From Thermoleophilia bacterium (GTDB lineage: Bacteria; Actinomycetota; Thermoleophilia; Gaiellales; Gaiellaceae), in NCBI GenBank assembly GCA_025927435.1, contig JAICLM010000012.1:1-19818 (forward strand): a stretch of 19,818 bases of DNA, given 5' to 3'. Positions within the stretch are counted from its first letter, which is position 1, and each line of letters opens with the position of its first letter. Under the pieces are notes generated by a model, which worked only from the letters and a program-made list of their open reading frames with translations, had not been told where the DNA came from and made no database searches. This document shows positions 1 to 7,317 of this stretch, in pieces. Position numbers and translations under genes: made by a program.

Positions 1-1415
1 AGTGCCCCCGGGTCGCCGGGTGGCTCCTCCCCACGCCGCATCCGCGCGAGCCGGGCCTCCGCTTCTGCCTCGTGGCGGTCGAGCACCACGAGCTCGCTCG
101 CCTGCAGCTCCCTGCAGATCCACCACGTCGTGAAGCCGAAGACCACCGGCAGCACCCAGACGATCACGCGGTAGACCCAGATCTGGGACACGTAACCGAT
201 CCCGAACGTGACGTTGACCCGGTCAGCGGATCCCGCCATGAACACGAGGAACACCCAGCTGACGATCGCGACCCCGATCGCCGTGCGGACCGGCGCGTCG
301 CGCGGCCGGTCGAGCAGGTTGTGGAACGCCTGGTCGCCGGTGAGGCGCCGCTCGAGCCACGGCCAGAAGTAGAGGAACCCGAACACCACGAGCGGGAACG
401 CGGCTCCGCCCCAGAACGGGTTGGGCACGACGGTGTAGCTGCCGATCGTGAAGTCGAAGCCCGGGACGAGGCGCAGGGCGCCGATCAGCCAGCCGAGATA
501 CCAGTCCGGCTGCGCCCCGTTCGTCGAGGAGTACGTGTGGTACGGCCCCCAGAGCCAGATCGGGTTGATCTGCACGAGCCCGCCGAGCAGGAAGAGGAAG
601 CCGGCCGTGCCGACCATCAACCCGAGCGACCGCGGCGCCTGCCCGGGGAACGCCGGCACGCCGACGATGGTGCGCTCGGTCTGGGCCTTCGTGCGCCGGA
701 ACTGCGTGTGGTGCCGCAGCGCGACGAGCAGCAGGTGTGCGCCGAGCAGCAGCCCGATCAGGATCGGGAAGATCAGGACGTGGGCGATGTACATCCGCGG
801 CCAGAGCTTCGGGCTGCCCGGGAACATCCCGTCGAACAGCCAGTTCATGAGGTTCTCGCCGACGAACGGGATCGAGAGCCCTACCGAGTAGCCGATCACG
901 AGACCCATCCCCGACATCAGGTCGTCCACGAGCGAATAGCCCAGATACGCCTCGAGCAGCGAGAGCATGAGCATCGTGACGCCGAGCCAGTACGTCAGCT
1001 CCCGCGGCTTCCGGTAGGCGCCCGTGAAGAAGATCCGGAAGAGGTGGAGGACGATCGCCGCGATGAAGACGTTCGCGGCCCAGTGGTGCGTCTGCCGGAG
1101 CAGCAGCCCGGCGCGGGTCGCGAGCGAGAGGTGCACGACCGACGCGTAGGCCTCGCTCATCTTCTGGCCGTCCAGCGGCGGGTAGTACGGGCCGTGGAAG
1201 ACGACTTCCTTCGTCGAGTCGACGAAGAAGAAGGTCAGGTAGATCCCCGTCCCGACGAGGACGATGAACGCGTAGAGGGCGACCTCGCCGAGCAGGAACG
1301 ACCAGTGGTCGGGGAAGAGGTAGCGGAGGGTCTTGCGCAGGAGCGGCGCGCTCGCGCTGCGCTGGTCGACCCAGCGGACGGCGCGGCGGGTCATGGGCGC
1401 GCCGTGGCTCCTCAT
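1..1415 (-). CDS. qcrB: Cytochrome b of the bc complex (partial, 3' end outside window)
   Basis: Membrane subunit that oxidises menaquinol or another quinol and passes electrons to the Rieske protein and across the membrane between two b haems. About 471 residues are visible and the frame is still open at the left edge. Likely haem ligands are H110/H124 in one helix (in RQTHHWAANVF..VLH) and H212/H227 in another, 15 residues apart as in b6-type proteins. The quinol-site motif reads PDWY instead of the classical PEWY, inside QPDWYLGWLIG. The b and subunit-IV parts are fused in one chain, with a charged C-terminal tail (ELQASELVVLDRHEAEAEARLARM). The ATG overlaps the Rieske stop in an ATGA, so translation is coupled. 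It is the last visible gene of the oxidase/bc operon. Identification is secure; the exact C-terminus cannot be seen. Confidence 0.95.
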   Translation of the reverse strand, partial: MRSHGAPMTRRAVRWVDQRSASAPLLRKTLRYLFPDHWSFLLGEVALYAFIVLVGTGIYLTFFFVDSTKEVVFHGPYYPPLDGQKMSEAYASVVHLSLATRAGLLLRQTHHWAANVFIAAIVLHLFRIFFTGAYRKPRELTYWLGVTMLMLSLLEAYLGYSLVDDLMSGMGLVIGYSVGLSIPFVGENLMNWLFDGMFPGSPKLWPRMYIAHVLIFPILIGLLLGAHLLLVALRHHTQFRRTKAQTERTIVGVPAFPGQAPRSLGLMVGTAGFLFLLGGLVQINPIWLWGPYHTYSSTNGAQPDWYLGWLIGALRLVPGFDFTIGSYTVVPNPFWGGAAFPLVVFGFLYFWPWLERRLTGDQAFHNLLDRPRDAPVRTAIGVAIVSWVFLVFMAGSADRVNVTFGIGYVSQIWVYRVIVWVLPVVFGFTTWWICRELQASELVVLDRHEAEAEARLARMRRGEEPPGDPGA

Positions 1416-2416
1416 GGCTGCGCGTTCCACAGACGGACGCCCCACCACGACGGCCCCACCGGCCCGTCGAAGTTCCCTTTCGCCCGCAGGTAGCCGCTCG
1501 AGTCGACGTAGACCGGCAGCAGTGGCAGGTCGCGGCCCGCCGGCCCGAAGGTGACGGTGCCGCCGGTCGCCGGGTCGAACGTCGAGTAGTGGCACGGGCA
1601 GACGAGCGCGGGCCTCGGCTCGTCCGGCTGGAACAGCGGCGCGCGGTAGAGCGTGATCGCGCACCCTGCATGGGTGCAGATGCGCGAGTAGGCGAGGATC
1701 CCGTGCGCGTCGTAGCCCTCGAGGTGCGGCGGCAGGTGGAGCTGGTCGGGATCGAGGCGGATCACGACGAGCGAGGCCGCCATCTGGTCCTTCTCCTCGT
1801 CCGATGTCCCCTCCGGGAACGCGAGGTAGAAGTCGTTCTTCTCGATGTCCGCCGCCTTGTACGGCCGGCCGTTCTCGTCGACGAGCCGCCGCCCGCGCCG
1901 CCACGGCGTGCGGAGGAAGTTGCCGACATGGAAGAGCGGCCCGAACGAGACCGCGGGAGTGAGGATCGCGAGGCCGAGCGTTCCACCGGCGCCGAGCAGG
2001 CCGAGCTTGAGCAGGCGACGGCGGGTGAAGCGCGTGCCGCTCTCGTCCACCAGCTCCGCGATCACCTGCTGCTCGCCTGGGTGCTCGTGCGGCGGGTACT
2101 CCTCCGCGAGCTCTTCCGTCGGCACGAGCTTCAGGCCCACGACGATCAGGGCGGCCGCGAGGAAGAGAAAGGCGAGGCCGAGCGCCGTGCCGAGGAGCGG
2201 AGTCTCGGCGGACAGGGAGTCGCCGAAGGCGTAGATCAGGATGAAGCCGAGCGCGGCGAGCGAGCAGAGGCCGAGCAGGGCGAGCACGACGAGCTCGGCC
2301 GCGGGGTTGGGCGGCAGCGCCGGGACGAGCCGCGTTTCCTCCGGCTTCGGCCGGCGCCGGCGACGGCCGACCAGGAGGACGAGGGCGGAGACGATCGCGT
2401 TACGCGCCCGGCTCAC
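1412..2416 (-). CDS. qcrA: Rieske [2Fe-2S] iron-sulfur subunit of the bc complex
   Basis: Takes one electron from quinol at the cytochrome b site and passes it to cytochrome c. The 2Fe-2S cluster ligands are C247/H249 in CTHAGC and C273/H276 in CPCHYSTFD, with C252 and C275 as the usual disulfide pair. The protein is 334 residues, much longer than proteobacterial Rieske proteins. It has three hydrophobic segments (about 41-64, 73-97 and 135-158), the third preceded by TRRRLLKLG, a twin-arginine-like stretch; this three-helix layout is typical of actinobacterial QcrA. I chose the GTG at 2416 because AAGGAGG lies just upstream; the open frame runs further but has no better start. It overlaps the end of qcrC by 17 bases and the start of qcrB by 4. 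Confidence 0.95.
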   Translation of the reverse strand: MSRARNAIVSALVLLVGRRRRRPKPEETRLVPALPPNPAAELVVLALLGLCSLAALGFILIYAFGDSLSAETPLLGTALGLAFLFLAAALIVVGLKLVPTEELAEEYPPHEHPGEQQVIAELVDESGTRFTRRRLLKLGLLGAGGTLGLAILTPAVSFGPLFHVGNFLRTPWRRGRRLVDENGRPYKAADIEKNDFYLAFPEGTSDEEKDQMAASLVVIRLDPDQLHLPPHLEGYDAHGILAYSRICTHAGCAITLYRAPLFQPDEPRPALVCPCHYSTFDPATGGTVTFGPAGRDLPLLPVYVDSSGYLRAKGNFDGPVGPSWWGVRLWNAQP

Positions 2417-3200
2417 GCTTGAACCTCCTTCCCAACAGCAGGCAGAGCATGAGCAGCGCCGGGACCGCAAGGAACCACGTCACAAGCCCCTCCGGCACGG
2501 GGCCGATGTAGCCGAGCCCCCAGCCGCCCGGACGGTCCGGCCGCTTCGTGTACTCCACATACCGGACGATCGAGTCGAGCTGCCGGTCGCTGATCGAGCT
2601 CCGCGAGAACTTCGGCATGACATACGGCCCGATCCGCACCGCCTCCGCGACCTGGCGCGGAGTCGCCAGGACGAGCGCCGGCGGCAGCGCGCCGGTCACA
2701 TAGCCGCCCTGGCCCATGATCTGATGACAGCCCGCGCAGTGCTCGGCGAAGAGCGCCTGCCCCTGTGAGATGTTGCCCAGCTCCGGCCTCGGGGTCGGGA
2801 TCGGCGGCCCGCCGAAGCTCGCGACGTACGCGACGAGGGCCTCGATCTCGTGGTTGGTGAGGAAGACCCGCTCGCGCCGGGGCTGCAGGCCGATCCGCCG
2901 CAGCGGCATGTAGCCGGTACGGAGGTAGAAGTCGGCCGCCAGCGCGCCCACGCCGTGCAGCGACGGGCCGATTCCGCCCTGCTGCTGCTGCTCACGGCCC
3001 GGCCCGAACCCGGTCGCCGACGAGGGCTCCTTGTAGCGCCCGGCCGCGTTGCCGCCGTGGCAGCCCAGGCAGTACTGCCCGTAGAGGTGGTAGCCGTAGG
3101 CGGCAAGCGGATCCTTCGGCGGGCCCGAGTCGGCTCGGGCCTGGCCTGCGGCGAGGAGCCCGGCGACAGCGAGGGCAGCGACGATCAGGACTGCACGCAT
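2400..3200 (-). CDS. qcrC: Dihaem cytochrome c subunit of the bc complex
   Basis: Accepts electrons from the Rieske protein and hands them towards the oxidase on the outer face of the membrane. The 266-residue protein has an N-terminal signal/anchor (residues 1-23, ending ARADSG) and two haem-binding motifs, CLGCH (44-48) and CAGCH (155-159). Candidate axial methionines are M98 (GYMPL) and M195 (YVMPKF). A C-terminal membrane helix (about 237-257) is followed by the positive tail RRFKREPGA. Two CxxCH motifs plus a C-terminal anchor is the actinobacterial QcrC plan. A glutamine run (QQQQ, 71-74) sits in a loop after haem 1. The ATG at 3200 lies inside the preceding gene's end (16-base overlap). 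Confidence 0.92.
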   Translation of the reverse strand: MRAVLIVAALAVAGLLAAGQARADSGPPKDPLAAYGYHLYGQYCLGCHGGNAAGRYKEPSSATGFGPGREQQQQGGIGPSLHGVGALAADFYLRTGYMPLRRIGLQPRRERVFLTNHEIEALVAYVASFGGPPIPTPRPELGNISQGQALFAEHCAGCHQIMGQGGYVTGALPPALVLATPRQVAEAVRIGPYVMPKFSRSSISDRQLDSIVRYVEYTKRPDRPGGWGLGYIGPVPEGLVTWFLAVPALLMLCLLLGRRFKREPGA

Positions 3201-3664
3201 AGCGAGTCGGCCACCGCGCCGAGGCCGTCGAGGAGGATCACGGTGAGGAAAAGGACGTTGGCCACCATGGCGGCCACGGCGAAGAAGTGAAGCCGCGTGT
3301 ACGGGACGACGCCGCCCCAGCGGCCCTCTCCCGCCGGACCGTCGCCGTAGTTCGCCTCGCGCGTCGCGAGGTAGACGGTCACGGCCGCAGCCTCCGACAC
3401 GAGGACGAGGACGACCGCGGCGGCGAGGATCGCCAGCTGCCACGTGTCGTAGCCGATCCCCCAGCTGGCGCCGACCTTGCAGCGCGCCTCCCCCACCCCG
3501 TAGCCGACGATGTGCTGGCCGGTCCACGCGAGCGGCGCGACGACGACGCCGACCCACTGCACGAACGCGAGCTGCCGGAGGCTGAACCGGCCGACGCGCT
3601 CGCGCTGGGACGGCGCGATGAGCGTCTCGCGCCGGGCGGGGACGATGTCGCGGGCCCGACTCAT
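3185..3664 (-). CDS. Three-helix membrane protein between oxidase and bc genes, unknown function
   Basis: A 159-residue protein of unknown function. Three strong hydrophobic segments are visible, about residues 31-53 (FVQWVGVVVAPLAWTGQHIV), 70-95 and 124-147. The first holds the pattern PLAWTGQHIVGYG, followed by EARCKVG with a lone cysteine; the C-terminus ends CVQS. I recall similar small proteins with a PLAW..Q..GY pattern near cytochrome oxidase genes in other phyla, but cannot name a family. Its ATG overlaps the coxC stop (ATGA), and its end overlaps qcrC, so it is made together with the respiratory complexes. It could be an accessory subunit, an assembly factor, or a supercomplex linker. 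That this is a real gene is firm; any role is inference. Confidence 0.8.
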   Translation of the reverse strand: MSRARDIVPARRETLIAPSQRERVGRFSLRQLAFVQWVGVVVAPLAWTGQHIVGYGVGEARCKVGASWGIGYDTWQLAILAAAVVLVLVSEAAAVTVYLATREANYGDGPAGEGRWGGVVPYTRLHFFAVAAMVANVLFLTVILLDGLGAVADSLCVQS

Positions 3665-4311
3665 ATCGTGGCGCTGAGGAGGACGCCGATCACGACCAGC
3701 GTCAGGAGGTTGACGGCGTGCCAGTACCACGCGACGGCCTGGGTCGCGTTGAGCCGGTACATGGTGAGGCCTCGCGCGAGCTTCCAGACCAGCCACGCGA
3801 CGAGCAGCACCCCGATCGCGACGTGCGCGTGGTCGGCGCCGAGGAGCACGTAATAGATCGAGCTGTACGCGTTGTCCTGCGGTGTCGAGACGTGCAGCTG
3901 ATCGACGTAGTCGTGGATCGCCCAGGCGAGGTACCCGCACTGGACGGCGAGGGCCCAGACGAGGAACGCACGGGCGGACGAGACCCGGCCTCGCTGCGCG
4001 GCTCCGGCCGCGAGCTGCATCGGGAGGCTCGTCGTGGCCAGGATCCCGACCATGATCAGCGGCACCACGACGCGCGGCTCGGGAGTGCCGGGCGGGGGCC
4101 AGTGCGCGTTCTCGAAGCGGAGGTAGTAGTAGGTGCCGATGAAGGTGCCGAAGAGCGTGACCTCGCTCGCGATGAGCATCGCCATCCCCCAGAACGCGAC
4201 GCTCGGCCCGCGGCGGCGTCCCGCGAGGATCGCCGTCTCGCCGGCGTTGCGAGCGTCGGTCGTACGCGGTACGAACCGCTCCGGCACTCCGCCCGCCACG
4301 TGATCCGCCAT
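3661..4311 (-). CDS. ctaE: Cytochrome c oxidase subunit III
   Basis: Core membrane subunit of haem-copper oxidases; it has no redox centre and stabilises subunit I and its proton uptake. The 216-residue protein shows the conserved glutamate segment SEVTLFGTFIGTYYYLR (about 47-63) and the later GADHAHVAIGVLLVAW and AVAWYWHAVNL blocks typical of the family. It has five main hydrophobic helices, the short form seen in actinobacteria. I chose the ATG at 4311, two bases after the coxA stop; the longer open frame upstream lies inside coxA and is a shadow. The stop overlaps the next gene's ATG by four bases. Confidence 0.95.
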   Translation of the reverse strand: MADHVAGGVPERFVPRTTDARNAGETAILAGRRRGPSVAFWGMAMLIASEVTLFGTFIGTYYYLRFENAHWPPPGTPEPRVVVPLIMVGILATTSLPMQLAAGAAQRGRVSSARAFLVWALAVQCGYLAWAIHDYVDQLHVSTPQDNAYSSIYYVLLGADHAHVAIGVLLVAWLVWKLARGLTMYRLNATQAVAWYWHAVNLLTLVVIGVLLSATI

Positions 4312-4313
4312 CC

Positions 4314-6233
4314 CTAGGCCACGCTCTCCTGCGGCTCCTCGCCGTGCCAGCCGAGCAGGACGAGCACAATCCCGGCCAGCGCGAAGCAGAAGCCCATCCA
4401 GAGGTGGAGGAGCAGGAGCACGAAGCAGATCGACATCGCGAGGGCCAGGAGGATCGGCCAGGGCGAGTCGTGGGGCATCTCGACGATCTCCGCCCACCAG
4501 CCGTCGATCGGTGAGCTCACCGGCTGCTCGTGCCCCTGCTCGAGCACCATGACTCCCTCTGCGAGCTTGCGCCGGTCCTCAGCCCGGTCCTCGTAGTCCC
4601 AGTTCGGGTACGCGCTCGAGACCTTCGGGAGGACGGCGAAGTTGTACTCGGGCGGCGGCGAGGAGATCGTCCATTCGAGCGTCGCGCCGTGCCAGGGATC
4701 CGGCCCCGCGACTGCCCCGCGGAAGTAGCTGACGACGAGGTTGACGATCAGCACGATGATCCCGATCGTCGTGAGGTACGAGCCGATGGTCTCGAGGAGG
4801 TTGCTCGTTCCCCAGCCGAGCCCGCCCGGGTACGTGTAGTTCCGCCGCGGCATCCCCTCGAGCCCGACGATGTGCATCGGGAAGAAGAGAAGGTTCGTCC
4901 CGACGAAGATGATCCAGAAGCTGATCTGGCCGGGCAGCTCGTAGTAGAGCCTCCCGGTCACCTTCGGGAACCAGAAGTACATGCCGCCGAAGATCGGGAA
5001 GACGGCGGCCCCGAAGATGATGTAGTGGAAGTGCGCGATGACGAAGTAGGTGTCCGTCACCTGCTGGTCGAACGGCACCGCGAGGAACATGATCCCGGTC
5101 AGCCCGCCGGCGACGAACATGAAGATGAAGCCGGCGATGAAGAGCAGCGGCGTCTTGAAGCGCGCGTTGCCGGTGATGAAGGTCATGCACCAGGCGAAGA
5201 CCTGGATCGTGCTAGGGATGACCACCACCCCGGTCGCCGCGGCGAAGAAGACGACGGTGACGGTCGGCATGCCCGTGGCGAACATGTGGTGCGCCCACAC
5301 GCCGAAGCCGATGAAGACGACGAGCAGCTCGGCGACGGCCACGAGCGGAAAGGCGACGACCCGTCGCTGCGTGAAGGCCGGGATGATCTCCGTGGCGATC
5401 CCGAAGGCCGGGACGATGAGGATGTAGACCTCGGGATGGCCGAAGATCCAGAACAGGTGCTGCCAGAGCAGCGTCGAGCCCCCCTTCGCGACGTCGAAGA
5501 AGTGCGTCCCGATGTTGCGGTCGAGGAAGAGGAAGAGCGTGTCCGCCGTGAGTGAGGGCAGCGCGAACAGGAGCCCCCAGGACGCCGCGAGGAAGGCGAA
5601 GCAGAAGAGCGGCATCCGGTTGAAGGACATCCCGGGCGTCCGCATCTTGAGAATCGTCACGATGAAGTTCCCGGCGGTCAGGCTCGACGAGATGCCGTTG
5701 AAGATGATCCCCAGGCAGTAGAAGTCGATCGCGTGGCCGGGGTCGAACTTCACGTTCGCGAGCGGCACGTAGTCGAACCAGCCTGCGTTCGGCGCCTGGC
5801 CGATGAAGAGGCTCGTGTAGACGAAGATCCCCGAGGCGAGGAAGACCCAGTAGCTCAGCGCGTTCATCCGCGGGAAAGCCATGTCCCGTGCGCCGACCAT
5901 CAGCGGGAGCAGGTAGTTGCCGAACGCTCCCGTCGTCATCGGGATGATGAAGAAGAAGATCATCGTCAACCCGTGCATCGTGAAGAGCTCGTCGTAGGTG
6001 GCCGGGCCCACGACGTGCTGGTTCGGCCGGGCGAGCTGGGTGCGCATGAGCAGCGCCTCGGCGCCGCCGGCCGCGAACAGGACGAGCGTCGTCCAGAAGT
6101 AGAGAAGGCCGATCCGCTTGTGGTCGGTCGTCATCACCCAGCCGAGCACGCCGGGCCGCGACTGCCACATGCGCTCGAGGCGCTCGAGGACCTCCTCGGC
6201 GGGGGCGGACGGAGGCGGGATTGTCGTGGCTAT
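4314..6233 (-). CDS. ctaD: Cytochrome c oxidase subunit I with C-terminal two-helix extension
   Basis: Catalytic subunit that reduces oxygen to water and pumps protons. Numbered from an ATA at 6233: haem a ligand H87 (TMHGLTM), GARDMAFPR (D117, D-channel type), CuB ligand H266 and cross-linked Y270 in GHPEVY, CuB H315/H316 (WAHHM), and haem a3/a H401/H403 (AHFHY). E268 in the same motif marks an A-family enzyme. After the usual 12 helices an extension of about 65 residues adds two helices (WPILLALAMSICFVLLLLHL and a second), resembling a fused subunit IV. The start is uncertain: no ATG/GTG/TTG occurs near the coxB end, where GGAGG precedes an ATA by 7 bases and that ATA overlaps the coxB stop. 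The first ATG in frame is at 6170 (residue 22), with GGAGG about 20 bases upstream. The protein is 639 or 618 residues. Confidence 0.96.
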   Translation of the reverse strand: MATTIPPPSAPAEEVLERLERMWQSRPGVLGWVMTTDHKRIGLLYFWTTLVLFAAGGAEALLMRTQLARPNQHVVGPATYDELFTMHGLTMIFFFIIPMTTGAFGNYLLPLMVGARDMAFPRMNALSYWVFLASGIFVYTSLFIGQAPNAGWFDYVPLANVKFDPGHAIDFYCLGIIFNGISSSLTAGNFIVTILKMRTPGMSFNRMPLFCFAFLAASWGLLFALPSLTADTLFLFLDRNIGTHFFDVAKGGSTLLWQHLFWIFGHPEVYILIVPAFGIATEIIPAFTQRRVVAFPLVAVAELLVVFIGFGVWAHHMFATGMPTVTVVFFAAATGVVVIPSTIQVFAWCMTFITGNARFKTPLLFIAGFIFMFVAGGLTGIMFLAVPFDQQVTDTYFVIAHFHYIIFGAAVFPIFGGMYFWFPKVTGRLYYELPGQISFWIIFVGTNLLFFPMHIVGLEGMPRRNYTYPGGLGWGTSNLLETIGSYLTTIGIIVLIVNLVVSYFRGAVAGPDPWHGATLEWTISSPPPEYNFAVLPKVSSAYPNWDYEDRAEDRRKLAEGVMVLEQGHEQPVSSPIDGWWAEIVEMPHDSPWPILLALAMSICFVLLLLHLWMGFCFALAGIVLVLLGWHGEEPQESVA

Positions 6234-7270
6234 TTCAGGCCCTCCAGGTACTTGACGAGGGACTGGAGCTCCCCGTCGGTCAGGTGGAAGTTGGGCATGT
6301 CGTTCCCGGGCTTGAAGTGCTGGGAGTCGGTGATCCAGCGCGCGAGGTAGCCGCGGGTGTTCGGGATCGTCAGGCCGGCCAGCGTCGTACGGCTCGCCAG
6401 ATGCGTGAGGTCCGGGCCGACGAACCCGCGCGCCGGCGTGCCCCGGATCGCGTGGCAGCTCGAGCACGAACCGGATCCGCCGAGGAATGCCCGCTCGCCG
6501 CGGCGCGCAGCCGGGGAGGCCGGCTTGGCCGCCGGCGCGGCCTGCTTCTTCAGCCACGTTTGGAACTGGGCCTTCGGCTGGACGAACACGAGCATCCCCA
6601 TGTGCGCGTGCTGCAGCCCGCAGAACTCGGCGCACTGGCCGCGATAGACGCCGACCTTGTTGGCGTAGAGGAGGATCCGGTTCTCCTGCCCCGGGATCGT
6701 GTCGATCTTGCGATTCAGCTCCGGCACCCAGAAGCTGTGGATGACGTCCGCGGTCTTGGCCACGAGGTTGATCCGCGTACCGACGGGAATGTGCATCTCG
6801 TCGGCAGTGACCGCCTTCGTTCCCGGATACCGAAACTCCCAGTACCACTGATGACCGATGGCCTCGACGGTCAGGTCCGTGCTGGACGCCGCGGGCGCCT
6901 GCGTGACCTTGACGATCGCCCAGTCGCCCACGATGAAGAGGGCGACGATCACCATCAGCGGGAAGACGACACCCATCCCGACCACGACGAACCAGGAGAG
7001 CTTCTCGCCTGGATGCGGATCCTCGGCGTCGCCGCCGAGGCCGCGCCGCCCGCGGCGGACCCACGCGAAGACGAGCAGGCCCGTGATCAGCGCGAGGCCG
7101 CCGAACGAGACGGCCATCATCACCCAGAAGAGATTCGCGATATCCGCGGACTGGTGGCTGTGGGGGTTGAGCGTGTTCTGCGAGCCTCCGCAGCCCGCCA
7201 GCATCAGCACGAGGAGCGCCGACGCAGCTCCCGCGAATCCCCTGCGCGGCCTGGTCCCCCACGTAACCAA
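6230..7270 (-). CDS. ctaC: Cytochrome c oxidase subunit II with fused cytochrome c domain (caa3 type)
   Basis: Receives electrons at CuA and passes them to subunit I. The 346-residue protein starts with a lipoprotein signal (RRGFAG..LMLAGC, C27 the lipidated cysteine) and has two membrane helices (about 46-70 and 91-114). The CuA domain has H178 (DVIHSFWVP), C213 and C217 (QCAEFCGLQH), H221 and M224, all ligands present. A C-terminal cytochrome c domain follows, with CSSCH (269-273) and M325 (NDMPNF), so the enzyme is caa3 type. The start is a TTG at 7270, the only usual start codon just before the signal peptide; GGAG directly abuts it, so the ribosome site is poor. First gene of the respiratory operon, divergent from ctaG across a 47-base gap. 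Confidence 0.95.
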   Translation of the reverse strand: MVTWGTRPRRGFAGAASALLVLMLAGCGGSQNTLNPHSHQSADIANLFWVMMAVSFGGLALITGLLVFAWVRRGRRGLGGDAEDPHPGEKLSWFVVVGMGVVFPLMVIVALFIVGDWAIVKVTQAPAASSTDLTVEAIGHQWYWEFRYPGTKAVTADEMHIPVGTRINLVAKTADVIHSFWVPELNRKIDTIPGQENRILLYANKVGVYRGQCAEFCGLQHAHMGMLVFVQPKAQFQTWLKKQAAPAAKPASPAARRGERAFLGGSGSCSSCHAIRGTPARGFVGPDLTHLASRTTLAGLTIPNTRGYLARWITDSQHFKPGNDMPNFHLTDGELQSLVKYLEGLK

Positions 7271-7317
7271 CTCCGAAAACGGGTACCCGAGCCTGTCCCC
7301 CGAAAAACCGTGACGCG
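7271..7317. promoter_or_regulatory. Divergent start region of coxB operon and ctaG, with 10-bp palindrome
   Basis: These 47 bases must hold the signals for the minus-strand respiratory operon and for plus-strand ctaG, unless the promoters lie inside the opposing genes. It contains the perfect palindrome CGGGTACCCG at 7280-7289 and a repeated CCGAAAA motif (7273 and 7299). I see no convincing -35/-10 pair on either strand. An operator role for the palindrome is inference. Confidence 0.4.

Noticed and set aside
72..1493. Long plus-strand open frame opposite cytochrome b and Rieske genes
   Set aside because: Arg/Glu/Pro/His-rich low-complexity translation, antisense to clear qcrB/qcrA; GC-rich shadow frame.
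2980..2995. CTG/CAG run in qcrC
   Set aside because: It simply encodes the QQQQ run; too short to be a notable repeat.
4530..5555. Plus-strand open frame opposite coxA
   Set aside because: Acidic, repetitive translation with no domain; it lies antisense to the catalytic core of CoxA.
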